Positions 1 through 11,989 are shown, counted from the stretch's first letter. The stretch: DNA of 64,000 nt from Isoetes taiwanensis (GCA_021234155.1 JAJEKV010000158.1:801820-865819), one strand, 5' to 3'. Program-made: numbers and translations. Notes: a model not told the origin generated them from the sequence alone.

Positions 1-51
1 TTGATAATGGATCATTTTTTGATATAGTGCTAAGGTTTCTCACCTTTATAA

Positions 52-182
52 TGTTGGTGCCACGTTTAGTAATTGTGTTGATGTTAGTGCCACTGTTAGT
101 GATTTTGTAAATGATAGTGCTAATATTACTAATTTCGTTAATGTTGCTCCACTGTTAGTAATTTTGTCAATGTTAGCACTAA
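52..182. repeat. Short tandem repeat, about 30-bp unit
   Basis: Four to five degenerate copies of a unit of roughly 30 bases built on ttagtgccact and ttagtaattttgtnaatg. The flanking bases up to about 400 remain rich in ttag and gcta but I see no further order and no gene. Confidence 0.6.
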
Positions 183-405
183 ACTTAATCTGTAGTTGGT
201 GAAGCACCAGCTACCACTACAGATTAGCAATGCTTTCATCTCAATGTCCTAGCACTGGTTAATGGTTTGGTTTGCTAAGGGTTATGTTGTAATGCTAATG
301 GAATCAGTAATTAGTTCTAAGTTGCTATTCATTAGCAGTTGTTTTTTCTAGTGGAGCATTAGCATTTACTAAGTAGTGTTCTATTCTTAAGAATTCTTCA
401 GTAGT

Positions 406-2254
406 TTCAAGCAAGACAATCCAGATGTTCAAATTAAGCAGAGAGCCTTTGAGAAATTAAAGTCTTACTTTGTTGTAAAGCTATCTGAATTCAATACCTG
501 TTGTTGCGTCTATCATGAGAGGATGTCAATGCTGTGAAGAACATGAGGAAAAAGTCCATGGTGCACGGTGCAGATTGCACCTGTGAGTGCAAGATATGTG
601 ACCACACGACAAGTCAAGTAGGGTGCAATGCAGAAGACATGTTTAGCGGCCCGACCGGTGACATGTGGAGAAGCATGGTTTGCCCAAAGCCTGAAGATGA
701 GGAGTGGCACAATGAAGCATGCTTGTCAGGAACCTGCAGCAAATGTGGTATGGACAAAATGGAAAGGCGTCCAAAAGAAGAAACAAAGGACAGTACCTCA
801 AAAATCACTTGGAAGAACATAGACTACATTGAAATTGGTAAAGATAAAAATGGCAAATCCAAAAAGAATTGAGCATCAATATTTCTGAGACTTCACCCAA
901 TGTTTTGATGGAAACCTTCAGATCTAAAGCAAAGGAGTTTATGACACATAATTTCGGGTATAAATGGCGCAAGCCATGTTTAGACAACTCTTGAACAGGT
1001 TTGCTGATGATACTATTGTATCAGTGGTTGACTTTGCAGAGAATTACTCTTTCAAGGAGCAGAATGAAGTCCAGTCCAAGCATTGGCATAATGAGCAGAA
1101 TCACTATTCTTGTGCACCTCACATATAGAAGGGATCCCGAGAGACAAGGAATGATCAAGGGAAGAACATTTTATATATCTTATGACGTAAAACATGATTC
1201 TTTGTTTGTGAAACATTGCTTTCTCTTACACAATCATTGGATGCAAGAGAAGGAAATCACTTTGAAGAAGCATTATGTCTTCTCAGATGGTGCAGCCCCA
1301 CCAATTCAAAGGTAAAAAAATCATTTTACTTTGATGCTAGATTCAAATCTTTAACAGTTTAGACATGATGTGGAACTTTTGGTGCTCCGGCCATGGGAAG
1401 GGAGAACATGATGGTGCGGGAGAGAAAGAATAAAGAGGGCTTTGAGAGCAGCACGCGGTTGAGGGCGCAAAAGCAAGATGATCAATGCACACGAGGTGGT
1501 GGAATGGCTAAAAAGCGGTACATATCAACAAGAAAGACCCACAACATATAAAAAGAAGATTCAAACCGTAAGTAGAACTTTTTGGGAGGTTGAAATAGGG
1601 CAACCGACGGACGTAAAAAATCGATTGGGAAGCACGCCCTATTGAAGGATCTAGAAACCTTCATTGTTTCCATGGGTGTTCAAATCACATGACACATTTA
1701 CAAAGTCGAAACCCTCTTGCTTTTGCACATATTGTTTAGATTTGAATTGGGAATCTTGCCCCAATGTATCATATACTAAGAAGTTTGAACTAGTTGTGGT
1801 ACAACCCATCAAAGCTATTATTGAAGAATAAGTACATGATGAAGGAGAAGAAGCATATATTAGCAGCACTGACTTATGTAGCATGCAAGTATCTATAGGT
1901 GATGTCTTTGCAGTGGTGGCTCCAAATAACAATCACGAGAATGTGAAATTCTACCTTATCCTATGTACCAAAGCTAAGTACTTGGTGTTAGAAGACTTTG
2001 TAGATATGCAAGGGCAGAAGTTTGTGAAAGGGGATGAGGTCATAGAAGGGACATACTATGAGAAGTTGGTGAATTGTAAATCCAGTTATAAGTTTTGTAG
2101 AGGAAATAAAGCAATTGTTTATGCCACTCAAGTTGCAAAGAACAAAGTCAGGTTGGTTCAAGCAAAGCACGTTGTTAAGCGGGGAGTGGTTTACACTCTA
2201 AGTGCCAAAGAAGAACAAGATATTCTAGAGAGGCTTCCCACGTTGTTGGAATAG
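406..2254 (+). pseudogene. Decayed transposon protein with DFAENY and GHGKGEHDGAG motifs
   Basis: Several reading frames together give one recognisable protein. In order: a Cys-rich N-terminal block (about 406-525, with the string CCCVYHERM), a second Cys block (534-872; CTCECKICDH, then CLSGTCSKCGMD), the string DFAENYSFKEQNEVQSKHW (about 1030-1090), FSDGAAPP near 1285, GHGKGEHDGAGE near 1393-1430, and an intact C-terminal stretch at 1883-2254 (123 residues). Proteins with this order of Cys blocks, a D-F-A-E-N-Y segment and an H-G-K-G segment are multi-copy and transposase-like in animals and some plants; I know them as uncharacterised. Frame changes at about 525, 880, 1120 and 1310 plus stops make this copy dead. 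The SDG and DFAEN acidic residues could belong to a DDE-type catalytic core, but that is inference. The 1883-2254 stretch has no stop and might be a younger, separately preserved exon. Confidence 0.6.
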
Positions 2255-2464
2255 TGGAAAGAGCAATTGTGTAAAGGGTACTGTATAGGTACTTTTATGA
2301 ATATAAAGAAGTTTTCGTATTTTGCATTCTCATTTTTGATGCTTCAGTTATCGAATTTTGTACTCGAATGTTGAATGAATTCCAAATTTCAATCAATTTC
2401 AATTGTTGGTGTTTCATAGGATTTTAAATTGTGGTATCTACGACAGGAATCGAGGCCAATTTTA

Positions 2465-2995
2465 CAAGGTAAAGCATCTAAGTACAAGGTATAACAAAAC
2501 CAAGGTAAAACATGTAAGTACAACAAAATTAGAAAAAGACACAAGGCACAAATTTACACAAGGCACAAGGTATAACAAAACCACAAATTTACAAAAGGGC
2601 ACAAGGCCATCATCCACATTAAAGAAGGCACTAAACGGATTCTGAAGGCACAAAGGCACGGATTACAGTCGGCACAAGGCCATTACAATTAAAGGCACTA
2701 AGGCTGGATTAAACAAAAGGCACAAGGCACGGATTAAATCAAGGCATAATAAAAAGGTATTACAAAACCAATTGATTAAAACAGAAAACAAAACCAGAAA
2801 TTTTCAGAAAGGCACAAGGCCATCATATATTACAATAGGCACTAAGGCCTGTGTTACAGAAGGGTATTACATTTCAAAGGCACTAAGGCATGTTTCATAG
2901 AAGGGTGATTACAAAGAAAGGCATTACAAAGAAAGGCACTAAGGCCTATAGCATCTGTTTTTAAAAAAATTATAAAGGCACAAAAGGCCTGTTTC
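2465..2995. repeat. Low-complexity ggcacaaggc / ggcactaaggc tract
   Basis: About 530 bases dominated by irregularly spaced aaaggcacaaggc and ggcactaaggc words, with acaaaa and attaca spacers. There is no fixed period, so it is a degenerate cryptic repeat rather than a clean satellite. ORFs across it have repetitive composition and are not convincing genes. Confidence 0.75.
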
Positions 2996-3125
2996 TGAAG
3001 AACTTGATCAAAAGGAAAAAAAAAAACCAAAACATGTCTTCATGAGCTGCCGGGACTTCAAGCTTCATCTGTAAGAAAAGTTCAGAAAGTTAGAAAGCTC
3101 ATTTTTAAAGGAAAGAAAGCAAAAA

Positions 3126-3616
3126 ATGAAATTGCATGCGACTTACTCTCCAACCAATTTTGAAATTCAAAAAAAAATTGTTCTTCTTTTGGATCCGGGT
3201 CTTCTTCTTATTTGGTCGCCTCTGATTCGCCCGGACCTCATCTTCAATTATACCGCCGCTTCCTCGAAAGAATCCACGCCGAGGAATCAATCGAAGAATC
3301 CACCTTCTCGAAAAGCTCGAAAATAGAGTATTCGATTTCGCTGGAATCTGAGTCGCCAGATTCTTGCTGCCGGGGCTTTCAACCGATTGGTCTCGACAAT
3401 TTTCTTCAAAGGTCTTCTTTGGGCTCGAAAGGAATTATTCAAGAACCTATGTCATAACTCATGGAGGACGTGCAAAAGATAAGGAAATTAGGGACCGCGT
3501 TTGGAAGGGGCGAGGGGGAAGCTGCATTTATTTACCGCGGCCAGCTCGGCATTCCGTTTGGGAGAATTGGACGATGCTTCTCCCTCACCACCATAGCCTA
3601 TAAAGGTCGGGCGTGA
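3126..3616 (+). other. Unrecognised short ORFs, possible 5' exon remnant
   Basis: This stretch is more GC-rich than its neighbours. It holds overlapping open frames, one at 3212-3457 that is open upstream as well (Ser/Glu-rich) and one small ATG-initiated ORF at 3461-3616 (51 residues, beginning MEDVQKIRKLGTAFG). I recognise no domain in either. The base composition step could mark the 5' exon or leader of an old gene captured by a transposon, but no splice partner is evident. Confidence 0.25.
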
Positions 3617-5637
3617 AATTAATTTCGTAGGCTACGATTTTAGGATTTTCGTACCATTAGTATCTTAATCGTAATGATTTAGTAGAATACGAAGTGAAAT
3701 GTAGTTATTTATTTTCTAAAACATTTAAAAAAAAATATCTATCCTGAAATGAACATTCCTTTTTGGACACCAATCATCTTATGTTGGCTTGGCACTTGTT
3801 TAGTAATTGTAATCTACTTACTTAAATTGTGTTGGGAGGGGTGTGTCCTCCTTTTTCCGGCCGCCGTGTACATCGAAATCCGGCGAAAAGGCGAAATTTT
3901 AGAATCCGAAAATGTAAATCCGGCAGAGAGTAACTTTTGGGGTTAGGGCTTCAGCCGTTTCAGCAATTATTTTCATTGTTTTTCCTTTTTCCGGCATTCT
4001 CTTTTGCCACTGGGCGCTGGGTAACGCAGCAGGGCTACCGTTGCGATATGGCGAGGGATACTCCTCATTTTTTTTAGTTAATGCTCTGGCTGCATGGACG
4101 ATATCCTTCTCTACTTTCTATTCAAGAAGTGAAGCCGCTTTGCCATGAAACCACATCTAAAGCATGCCCTTTGCAAGCAACATGTCGTTTTTCTTATGTT
4201 CCTGTGGAATGGTGGAGAGGAGTGCATCGATCCACATCAAGGTTTGTTCATGCACAAACAGAGATCAATGTTTGAGCTTTTGCATCCGGCCAGGTTCACG
4301 GCATCAAGAAAGATGTCTAGAGCGTTTAGAATGGATCGCTAGATTTACACCCTGTTCCTGGGTTTTCTGGCATTACTTATTTTGCTTAGTGTTCTTCACA
4401 GGTAGTTCACAGATTGTTTGCATTTGGCTATTTGGAGGGAGTTTGGAGCTGAAACAATCGCTGGGCTTATCTTTACATCCATTGGCTGGCAAAGGAGCTA
4501 GCATCCATTCTGGTAAAATGCTTTCTTAAACGGTTTGCTATTCTGTGTTACTTGCTCCGGCCTCTTCTTGCTTGGTATTTTGTCACGGATTTAATCTCTG
4601 AGCATGTTAAGGACCCACGAAATCTCCTTACATATTAAGCATCTAGGCTGAGACAAACGTTTTGGTGCAGGCTTTATGCAGGAACAATCAAATGAAAAAC
4701 TCTGATCTGTTGACAAGTTTTTTTCACGGATCCTCTGCTTAGATCTATAGCGCTTTCCCTGTAAAACTGCCCTTTCCTGCTTGCTTTATGTCTTTTAATG
4801 TTATGGCCACTGGTTTTCATCTGTAAAAACAGGTTCTTCGTTTCTGGATTTGATCTCTGGAGCAGCTTAAGATTCCATGGAATCCTTTATTAAGCTATTT
4901 GCTACTCTGTTGCCTCTGTGCTAGCACCTCTTCTCTGCAGAATATTTTCTTAAATGCTTTGACATTTTGTATTCTCTGCTTCGGCCTCTTCTTGCTTTTC
5001 TGGATGTTTGACATTTTTAGGCTGATTTTTGTTAAAATTGGCTGGAAATGTAGGGCCTTAGAGCTGGAGCCGTGATTTCTGGAAGCTTTGGTATCTGCGC
5101 TGCTTTTCTAAAAGCCAGACCTTAAGGGTTTTATCTTCATCTTTAGAAGCAACCCCTCTAATATAGCAACCAAGCTACCAGGCCCATCTGCTGCATCACA
5201 AGGAACAATGTTCTAGCAACAACTTTGCTCATATCCGAGACAAAGAATTAAAATCAGTAAACCTAAGGTCTAATAGAGTTTCTGCTGTGTGTTTCTTGGT
5301 GTGTGTTCATACCTTAACAAGGTAGAGCCAGGTTTTCTGTCAACTAGAAAATGAGTTCAGATGTGGATTTATCAAGTTCATGTGAATGTCATGGTTTTTT
5401 ATTATGTAGTTTGGCATGCAGGAGAATTTGGGATGCCTTAACAGGGGAGTCGCTACACTCATTTGAGCACAAATACATAGTTTAGAACTGTGCACTTCCT
5501 AAGGTCCGTATTTTCCTTTCTTTTCTTTTTTTATATTGTAGCATATGTTTTTTTGTTTCTTGCACATATCTGCTAGATGCAGCAGAATAATCCATGCCTC
5601 AGACAGCCTGAAACAGGTGCACATATTAACAATTCTG
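3617..5637. other. No recognised gene; intron-like or captured DNA
   Basis: Includes a GC-rich patch near 3850-4050, an unrecognised 121-codon ORF at 4164-4529, and two diverged copies of a segment ending cttcggcctcttcttgctt (near 4555 and 4975). T-rich composition resembles 5' UTR or intron sequence. It may be the body of the Helitron whose 3' end lies at 6917, but no matching 5' end was found. Confidence 0.4.
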
Positions 5638-5702
5638 GGTTCATGAAAAAAAAAATGCATAATGTATTTAGGTTCATGAAAAAAAAAATGCATAATGTAT
5701 TC
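5638..5702. repeat. Perfect 33-bp tandem duplication
   Basis: Two adjacent copies of a 33-base unit that begins ggttcatg, contains ten A residues, and ends atgcataatgtatt. The copies are identical over almost the whole unit, implying a recent slippage event. Confidence 0.9.
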
Positions 5703-6887
5703 GTCTATCAGTTTGATGATATCTGAATTTCAAGGCTCTTAGTCTCTAAGGGTGGGACATAGTCCATAGCCCATGACACTCAGAAGGATGATGAGGAGAT
5801 TAGAAATTGAGTTTGTAGATAATAGAGATAGCAAGTGCGATGATGCTGTTCTGCGAATACGATATAATTTCATGGCATGCCATGATTGCTGCATATAATT
5901 TGCATGCATTTTTTCACATAAAGTTTACAGCTTTAACAGGCAATGCGTTGCAACTATGTGGACCCTGATAAAATCACATTTATTGGCCATTTAGGAACAT
6001 GTGCAAGCCCGATGAATGTGAAAATGGATAAATTTATGCTTGCGTGTATTATCATTAGGGATTCAAAATAATTGTATTGGGGTTTTCATGCTGCATAATT
6101 TGATAAGGATTTCATGTCTTTTATTGACTGATTTATGATTGTATAGAAGTGATATGTACACTCACCCAAAGATGACGTATTAATATGATGATGCAATGCT
6201 GAACTGGAACCAGTCCAACATCTTGCAAGCAATGGGGCAACAATTCAGCGGCAACAACTCATATTGCAACCATCGAACAATAGACTCAACTTCGTAATTT
6301 CATATTGTAGTGGAGTGGATACAAGTATGTCTATGTGACCATATCGATTTTGAAAAAAGAAATATGAAATACTTTACAAAAATAAAACTGTCAAGGCATA
6401 GGTAACAACATCCTAGACTGAACAATGACAAGAAAAGATCACAAGAATTATAAATGATGTCTCTCATGTTATAAATGAATTATAAATGACAAGAATTATC
6501 ATGTTCTCGGGCCATGGTATCATTGGGAATGAAAATACGACTTTCATGTGCATAGAGTAGCAAGTGTGAAAATTAAGGTGCTGATTGTAAAAGTCGAAAA
6601 AATATTTTGCACTCATATAGTTGTCAAGTTGGAACACTTCATCTAACAAATTGATGATTTCTTATTTGCTAAAATCTGCCTAAGGGAACATCATTTACAA
6701 GGATGTGCTCTGAGAGAGGTAGGGATGGAGTTCATGTATCTACCTATTGGTTAATGTAGTGCTTTGATGTGTGGCCGGCTTTGACGTTTCAACATCAATA
6801 TGTAATGTTGAAGGTTGCTTAAGCAACCTCTATTACATACTCACAATGCCGAGTAAAAAACACATAAAAACATATGCCATAATATTA
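5703..6887. other. No recognised gene
   Basis: AT-rich DNA with no coding signal I trust. It lies directly upstream of the Helitron terminus and is probably Helitron interior. Confidence 0.4.
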
Positions 6888-6917
6888 GCCCGGCAACGCC
6901 GGGCACCCGTTTACTAG
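6888..6917 (+). mobile_element. Helitron 3' terminus
   Basis: The hairpin GCCCGGCAACGCCGGGC (7-bp stem, AAC loop) is followed nine bases later by CTAG, with a T as the next base. A GC-rich hairpin shortly before a terminal CTRR, inserted between A and T, is the diagnostic 3' end of plant Helitrons. The 5' end should be a TC-starting terminus upstream on the plus strand; I did not find a convincing one. A near-identical terminus sits at 39138-39167. Confidence 0.85.
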
Positions 6918-6944
6918 TTATAATTAGTTAGTGTAAATTGCTTG

Positions 6945-7880
6945 TTGACTTCAAAATTGTTGACTTACGCTTCACCAAACATGTTGGTCAATGAAAGTCA
7001 AATATGTAACAAAGGGGGTGATTCACACTTGTTGACTTGAAAATTGTTGTCTTACACAATATGCCTTAACATAATGCATAGAATAGCATAGGTCAAAATT
7101 GTAGACTTACTCGTTACCAAATGCTTGAGGGTGATTCACACTTGTTGACTTGAAAATTGTTGACTCACGCTTTACGAAACATGTTGGTCAATGAAAGTAA
7201 AACTTTAGCTTAGGGGTGATTCATACTTGTTGACTTGAAAACTGTTGACTTACGCTTTACCAAATATGTTGGTCAATAAAAGTCAAACATTTGCTTGGGG
7301 TGATTCACACTTCTTGACTTAAAAGTTATTGACTTACACAATATGCCTTAACATAATCCATAGAATAGCATAGGTCAAAATTGTTGACTTATGCTTTACC
7401 AAATGCTTGGGGTGATTCACACTTGTTGACTTGAAAATTGTTGACTCACGCTTTACCAAACATGTTGGTCAATGAAAGTAAAACTTTAGCTTAGGGGTGA
7501 TTCATACTTGTTGACTTGAAAATTGTTGACTTACGCTTTACCAAAGATGTTGGTCAATAAAAGTCAAACATTTGCTTGGGGGTGACCCACACTTCTTGAC
7601 TTGAAAGTTGTTGACTTACACAATATGCCTTAACATAATGCATAGAATAGCATAGGTCAAAATTGTTGACTTATGCTTTACCAAATGCTTGGGGGTGATT
7701 CACACTTGTTGACTTGAAAATTGTTGACTCACGCTTTACCAAACATGTTGGTCAATGAAAGTAAAAGTTTAGCTTACAGGTGATTCATACTTATTGACTT
7801 ACACAATATGCCTTAACATAATGCATAGAATAGCATAGGTCAAAATTGCATAGGTACACAATATGCCTTAACATAATCCA
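6945..7880. repeat. Higher-order tandem array, 282-bp macro-unit of TTGAC-rich subunits
   Basis: The segment ttacacaatatgcctt recurs with its reference base at 7054, 7336 and 7618 (exact 282-base spacing) and again at 7801 and about 7856 in shortened units. Each macro-unit contains three or four related subunits of about 70-80 bases built on cacttgttgacttgaaaa, ttgttgacttacgctttacc and gttggtcaatgaaagt. The array therefore has at least two levels of repetition. The pentamer TTGAC, core of the WRKY W-box, appears in nearly every subunit. It begins about 30 bases after the Helitron end. Confidence 0.9.
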
Positions 7881-8348
7881 TTCATTTGGCATTTGTTGAT
7901 TTGGCAATTGTTGATTTGGTAACATGTGGAACATTGAATGCATGTGGGATATTTGAGCCCATTACTAAAAAAAAAGGGTGGACGAGGATTACATTTTTGA
8001 AGGTCATGACACTCGCCTCAGAATCAAGATTACAAGTCGAGGAGAGCCATAACTTTTCATCATATAATCTCTATCCACACTCTTCAATGAAGCAGCAAAA
8101 AACTATCTAGCCTATATATGCGCACGAATTTTGTGATATGTGCATGTGGGATATTGCTAACTTTATGTTAGGTTTGTGCTAATTTTGGGGTTGTTGTTTT
8201 GGCGATATTTTGTGGCCAAAGCATGCGGGATATTTGAGCCCATTATAGCGGGGGGCGCATACCGGAGAATTATAAAGTTCTTTAAGCGTTTGTGGTGTTG
8301 ATAAACACCAAATTACAATAAAAAAGGGATCTAATATTAAAAAAACAT
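7881..8348. other. No gene; tail of the tandem array and a short duplicated word
   Basis: The words tttgttgatttgg and cgggatatttgagcccatta (or tgggatatttgagccc) occur twice or more between 7885 and 8250. Otherwise I see no gene here. Confidence 0.4.
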
Positions 8349-8356
8349 ACAACAGT

Positions 8357-9908
8357 TTAGGACAAGTCCATGGTCTTTAGTACCTCCAACACTTTTGTGC
8401 TTTTCTCATCATACTGATTTCGAAAATGCACAGACCTTTGTACATAAGCAATTACATTCACTTTTGTTATTAGCTTCTCCAAGTAAGGTACCATAGTCTT
8501 CAACAGGTAATCACCGTCATTTATGTCAGGCATGAAGGACCTTGGTGTGATGCAGGAATTTGCATTATTCTTAAAATTCAATGCACTGTAAGGATCAATA
8601 ACAAAGTTGTCCTCATGCTAAATTCGGACATTTCTCATAAACTTTTGTGAGTTTTTTGATGTAGCAAGAAGTTCCTCCTTTCATTTTCAAAGGATGCACC
8701 ATCCAATTAGAAAGAAACTTATCCACTAAGGACTGAGGAATGAAAGACCTCAGGCAGCTAATCACTGAGTGATTGGAAGACCATATACCAACAGCAAAAT
8801 GTTCGGTGACGAAATGCATGAAGCTGAGCGCCCCCTTGGCCCGGCAAAGAAGAACCTCTTTTCTTGATGGAAGAAGTTGGACACCTTCCACCACATCAGG
8901 TACTGCTTTAGCCTTTTTGAAAACCTTGTACAGGAAATCCTCTGGCTCAATAACCAAACGCTTCTTGCCAACAACACTAGCACTGCGCAATGACAACTAT
9001 TAGAGAAATTATATCAGTACAACAGGCAGAAAGAAACACACTAGAATCACCTTAGTTTCTTAGTTATTGATTTGGATGGAGCTCGTTTGCTAGAGAAAAC
9101 CTGCTTGGAATTATTCTTAGAAGGAGATTCTCCAACTGATGCCAAATCAGTTTCTTCCTCTGTGATTGTCTTCTCCACAATATCAGCATGTTTGTCCAAA
9201 TTGGAAACATAATCATCTATATTCTTCAACACTGCTTCACATTCTTCATCTATTACTTGCACAGCATTGTCTTCAATTCTCTTAGAAATGTCAAATATAG
9301 AGTTTGAAATATCCAAACTTGAGCCTGCATCATTCAAATTATCAAACTAAATAAGTACTTATAGAAGAAAAATCCAAAGTAGTTATACTTCACAAGAATA
9401 ACTTACTTTTCAGTCTTTTACAACTATTACTTTGTTCAGCATTGTCTCTCTTCAAGTTTGGGCTTGTGGAAGATAATAAAGTGCAATCTTCAATGGATTG
9501 CATAATTATATCAGGCTCCTCCAAGTCAGCAAGTGTGCTTAATGATGGATCTTGACTCTTTTCAATGGACTGCACTGCAGATCTACATGGAAGTCCAATG
9601 GACCTGAACCAATTATGAGGCATCTGGCTCTCACAAGAGGGACGAGTTGATCTCTTTGAGAAACATATGTAAGCACAAATTGGATGAAAACTGTGCATGC
9701 AATGTGCAACAATGGCTGAGACACAAAGTGGGTCATAGGCATATGTACAGAAATAACAACTTTGTAATCTTGCAAATGCTACGGTAGAGCATTTTGGATG
9801 TTCCAAAAATGGAAGGTTGAGTTGCAGTCCAGACATCTTATTTAGAGATGAAGCTATTTCTTTCAACTTCTCCAGCCTTGGTTGGAGTCTATGTTCTTCA
9901 TCTTCTGT
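8357..9908 (-). pseudogene. Relic of gene with RING-like block and FCP1/NLI-type phosphatase-like domain
   Basis: Minus-strand exons can be joined at GT/AG sites: 9908-9407 (donor gtaagtt), 9324-9051 and 8982 onward. The first exon holds a Cys/His block (YFCTYAYDPLCV, HCMHSFHPICAYICF, RPSCESQMPHNWFRSIG) like a degenerate RING or related zinc domain. The second is acidic and Ser-rich. The third matches the FCP1 homology fold: KKRLVIEPEDFLYKV where the family has a DxDG(T/V)L nucleophile motif, then HFAVGIWSSNHSVIS, KGGTSCYIKKLTKVYEKCPN, and after a one-base frame change near 8620 EDNFVIDPYSALNFKNNA and PYLEKLITKVNVIAYV. The catalytic Asp pair is replaced by PED, so even an unbroken ancestor of this copy may have lacked phosphatase activity. 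Possible further upstream exons lie at 10640-10070. Together with the relic at 26373 it shows an expanded family. Confidence 0.6.
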
Positions 9909-10069
9909 CTGTTTAAAAATAAAAAGAATGATGAAGCAGAAAGAAAAATTAGTGAGCACTATGTAATTGCAAAGGTCATTAGCAATCACCCCTTTGTGAA
10001 TTTTCTCCATACTCTTGTATGCTGTTGTCGCCTCCAAAAGTTCCTTTTCCTTGAAAACCAAAGATTGAC

Positions 10070-10640
10070 GACAAGAATGTAATGACTCTCACACGGCCTT
10101 TCTTTGTTTTGCGAAAGATCCAACTTGTAATCAAGCGCTTCTTCCACAACTTCCTTTTTTTTCCTTCATTTCATCGGGTCAGATTTCTTTTAACTCTAAT
10201 ATTCAAGTCATCCTTCGCTTATCTAACTCAGCAATCAAGGAGTTGATGACAGAATAGTCCACTACACAACCAACAACGTTTGTATGAGGAAATAAGGATT
10301 CATACTCATCTACTTTCTCAACCTTAGCTGTAACACTTTTCTTTGTTTTAACCACAAATGACCGCCAATTAATCTTTTGTCCTCTCACATGCAAAGTGAA
10401 TGCGGGCAAAAAAACTTCCCAATCTCTCCAACACAAATATCGGTTCTTTGGTAACATCTTCTGTAGATGTTCATAAACTGATCCACAAATAGTGGATTCA
10501 TTCGACTAGACTTAAAAAATTTGCTTGGTACCCACCAGGTTTACGACCAAATATTTTGCTTATCTCATCTTGACCACATCCGCCTTTCTTACATCTCAAG
10601 AGGTCATGCCCTCGAAGGCAACGGATGTGTCAAACATCCT
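10070..10640 (-). pseudogene. Conserved-looking protein fragment of unknown function
   Basis: Reading minus: CKKGGCGQDEISKIFGRKP and GYQANFLSLVE (about 10620-10505), a stop or frame change, then an open stretch 10457-10203 (84 codons) with CWRDWEVFLPAFTLHVRGQ, KINWRSFVVKTKKSV, EKVDEYESLFPHTNVVGCVV and INSLIAELDKRR. A further frame (about 10160-10070) reads KKEVVEEALDYKLDL. Amino-acid composition and lack of repeats look like real coding sequence, but I know no family for it. It lies just upstream of, and on the same strand as, the RING-like/FCP1-like exons, so it may be the N-terminal part of the same gene; alternatively it belongs to a separate mobile element. Confidence 0.4.
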
Positions 10641-11505
10641 CCTTGCTTTCTCTTAGGTCTATGGTCACTTTAAGTTGAGTTTTCTTTTGTTGCCATTCTA
10701 TCCCCCGCACCCAGCTTTGAAATTATATATCCTTTGGAAGTTCTTCATTGTGTCCGCAAAAACTAAACCAATCCAAATCATAGCACTAAGTATCCCGAAT
10801 AGTACTAACTAAGAGCTTAGCAATGAAGCGCTATTTTTTCCAAATAATTACTAATTGTCATCAACACCAATTACCTTGGGCCCTCTTGTCGCAAAATAGC
10901 AAATGCTTAGCATGTCATGCTAAATAGTGACTAACTCTTTCTAACTTAGTCTTGAACTTCATCTTCTTAGCAACCCGCCGCTAATAACAATTTGAACCTA
11001 CAAGTGTAGCACAACATTCACGTTCTTAATGTAACCTGCTACTTAGCAAATGTTGCCTGCAAACATAGAACGAAATCACTAAGTAACTCGGGTACACAAC
11101 ATATACTAACTAGCAAGTACTGCCTGCAAAATATAGTACCAATATAACCTGTTAGCATAATTTGCTAACTGATTGTCTGCAAACATAGTACCAAATGCTA
11201 AACTCGTTAGCATCAACCATTGAACTTGCGACCAAACATTATCGCATTTTGTACTTTTCCGATGCAAAGCCCAAAAAATTGTAGCTTGAAATATCACACT
11301 AATAAAGAGATGAATCAAAGCAAGATGGAATGCAATCCTCCACACCTGCTACATTAACCTTTGTCTTCAATATAGAAGCATGAAATATAATAGAATGAAA
11401 CCATTTCCACATTATTTACCATTCCCAAAGATTTGTCAACAAAGATTAGATGTTTACCACTAAAACAAATTTTCTTAAGTCTGGAAAATTGTTCAGATGA
11501 GCAAT
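10641..11505. other. No gene; degenerate ttagcaa-rich repeat DNA
   Basis: From about 10770 to 11220 words such as actaact, cttagcaa, gcaaacatagnac and gctaac recur irregularly. The ORFs on the minus strand here (11106-11345, 11354-11626) show no recognised domain. Confidence 0.45.
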
Positions 11506-11823
11506 TTGATCCGAGCTCTTTACCAAGCAGGGTAATGGGATCTCGATCGATCGCGGCAATCGATTGTTTAGAATGGTACAAATAACCGAATTCGATAATT
11601 ACTGGCGTGGAAGCAAAGATCCACAAACAATTTAATCCGGCGGTTTAACCAAACAGGGAAATGGGATCTCGATTGGGGATTTTGTTGAGTCTAATGAGTG
11701 GCAATTGTTTAGAATGGTACAAATAAGCATTTCGATAATTGCTGGCTGTAGGGAGCAAGTCTGATCCACGACAATTTGATCCGCCAATTAACCAAGCGAT
11801 AGAAGGGGGATCTCGATGGGGGG
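11506..11823. repeat. Tandem repeat, 126- and 144-bp units, 2.3 copies
   Basis: Units start at 11506, 11632 and 11776 with ttnatccg. They share accaa(g/a)cagggnaatggg, atctcgat, attgtttagaatggtacaaa and ttcgataattnctggc. The second unit carries an extra 18 or so bases; the third is truncated. Confidence 0.8.
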
Positions 11824-11989
11824 CGCAGCTATGTGTCTGAATCCGATCCAAGAAACTCCAAGAAAGAAGGAAATGAGGAAAGGTTCGACGGTTTAGGATC
11901 CCATGGGCGGGATTTAGTGCTAGAATAAAATTTAAAAATTCAGTTAAACCCCCTTAACTAACGCTATTATTTAGGGCTAAAAATGGCGT

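Noticed and set aside
6945-7880. CRISPR-like array
   Set aside because: Subunits are contiguous and all related, without unique spacers, and the genome is a plant's.
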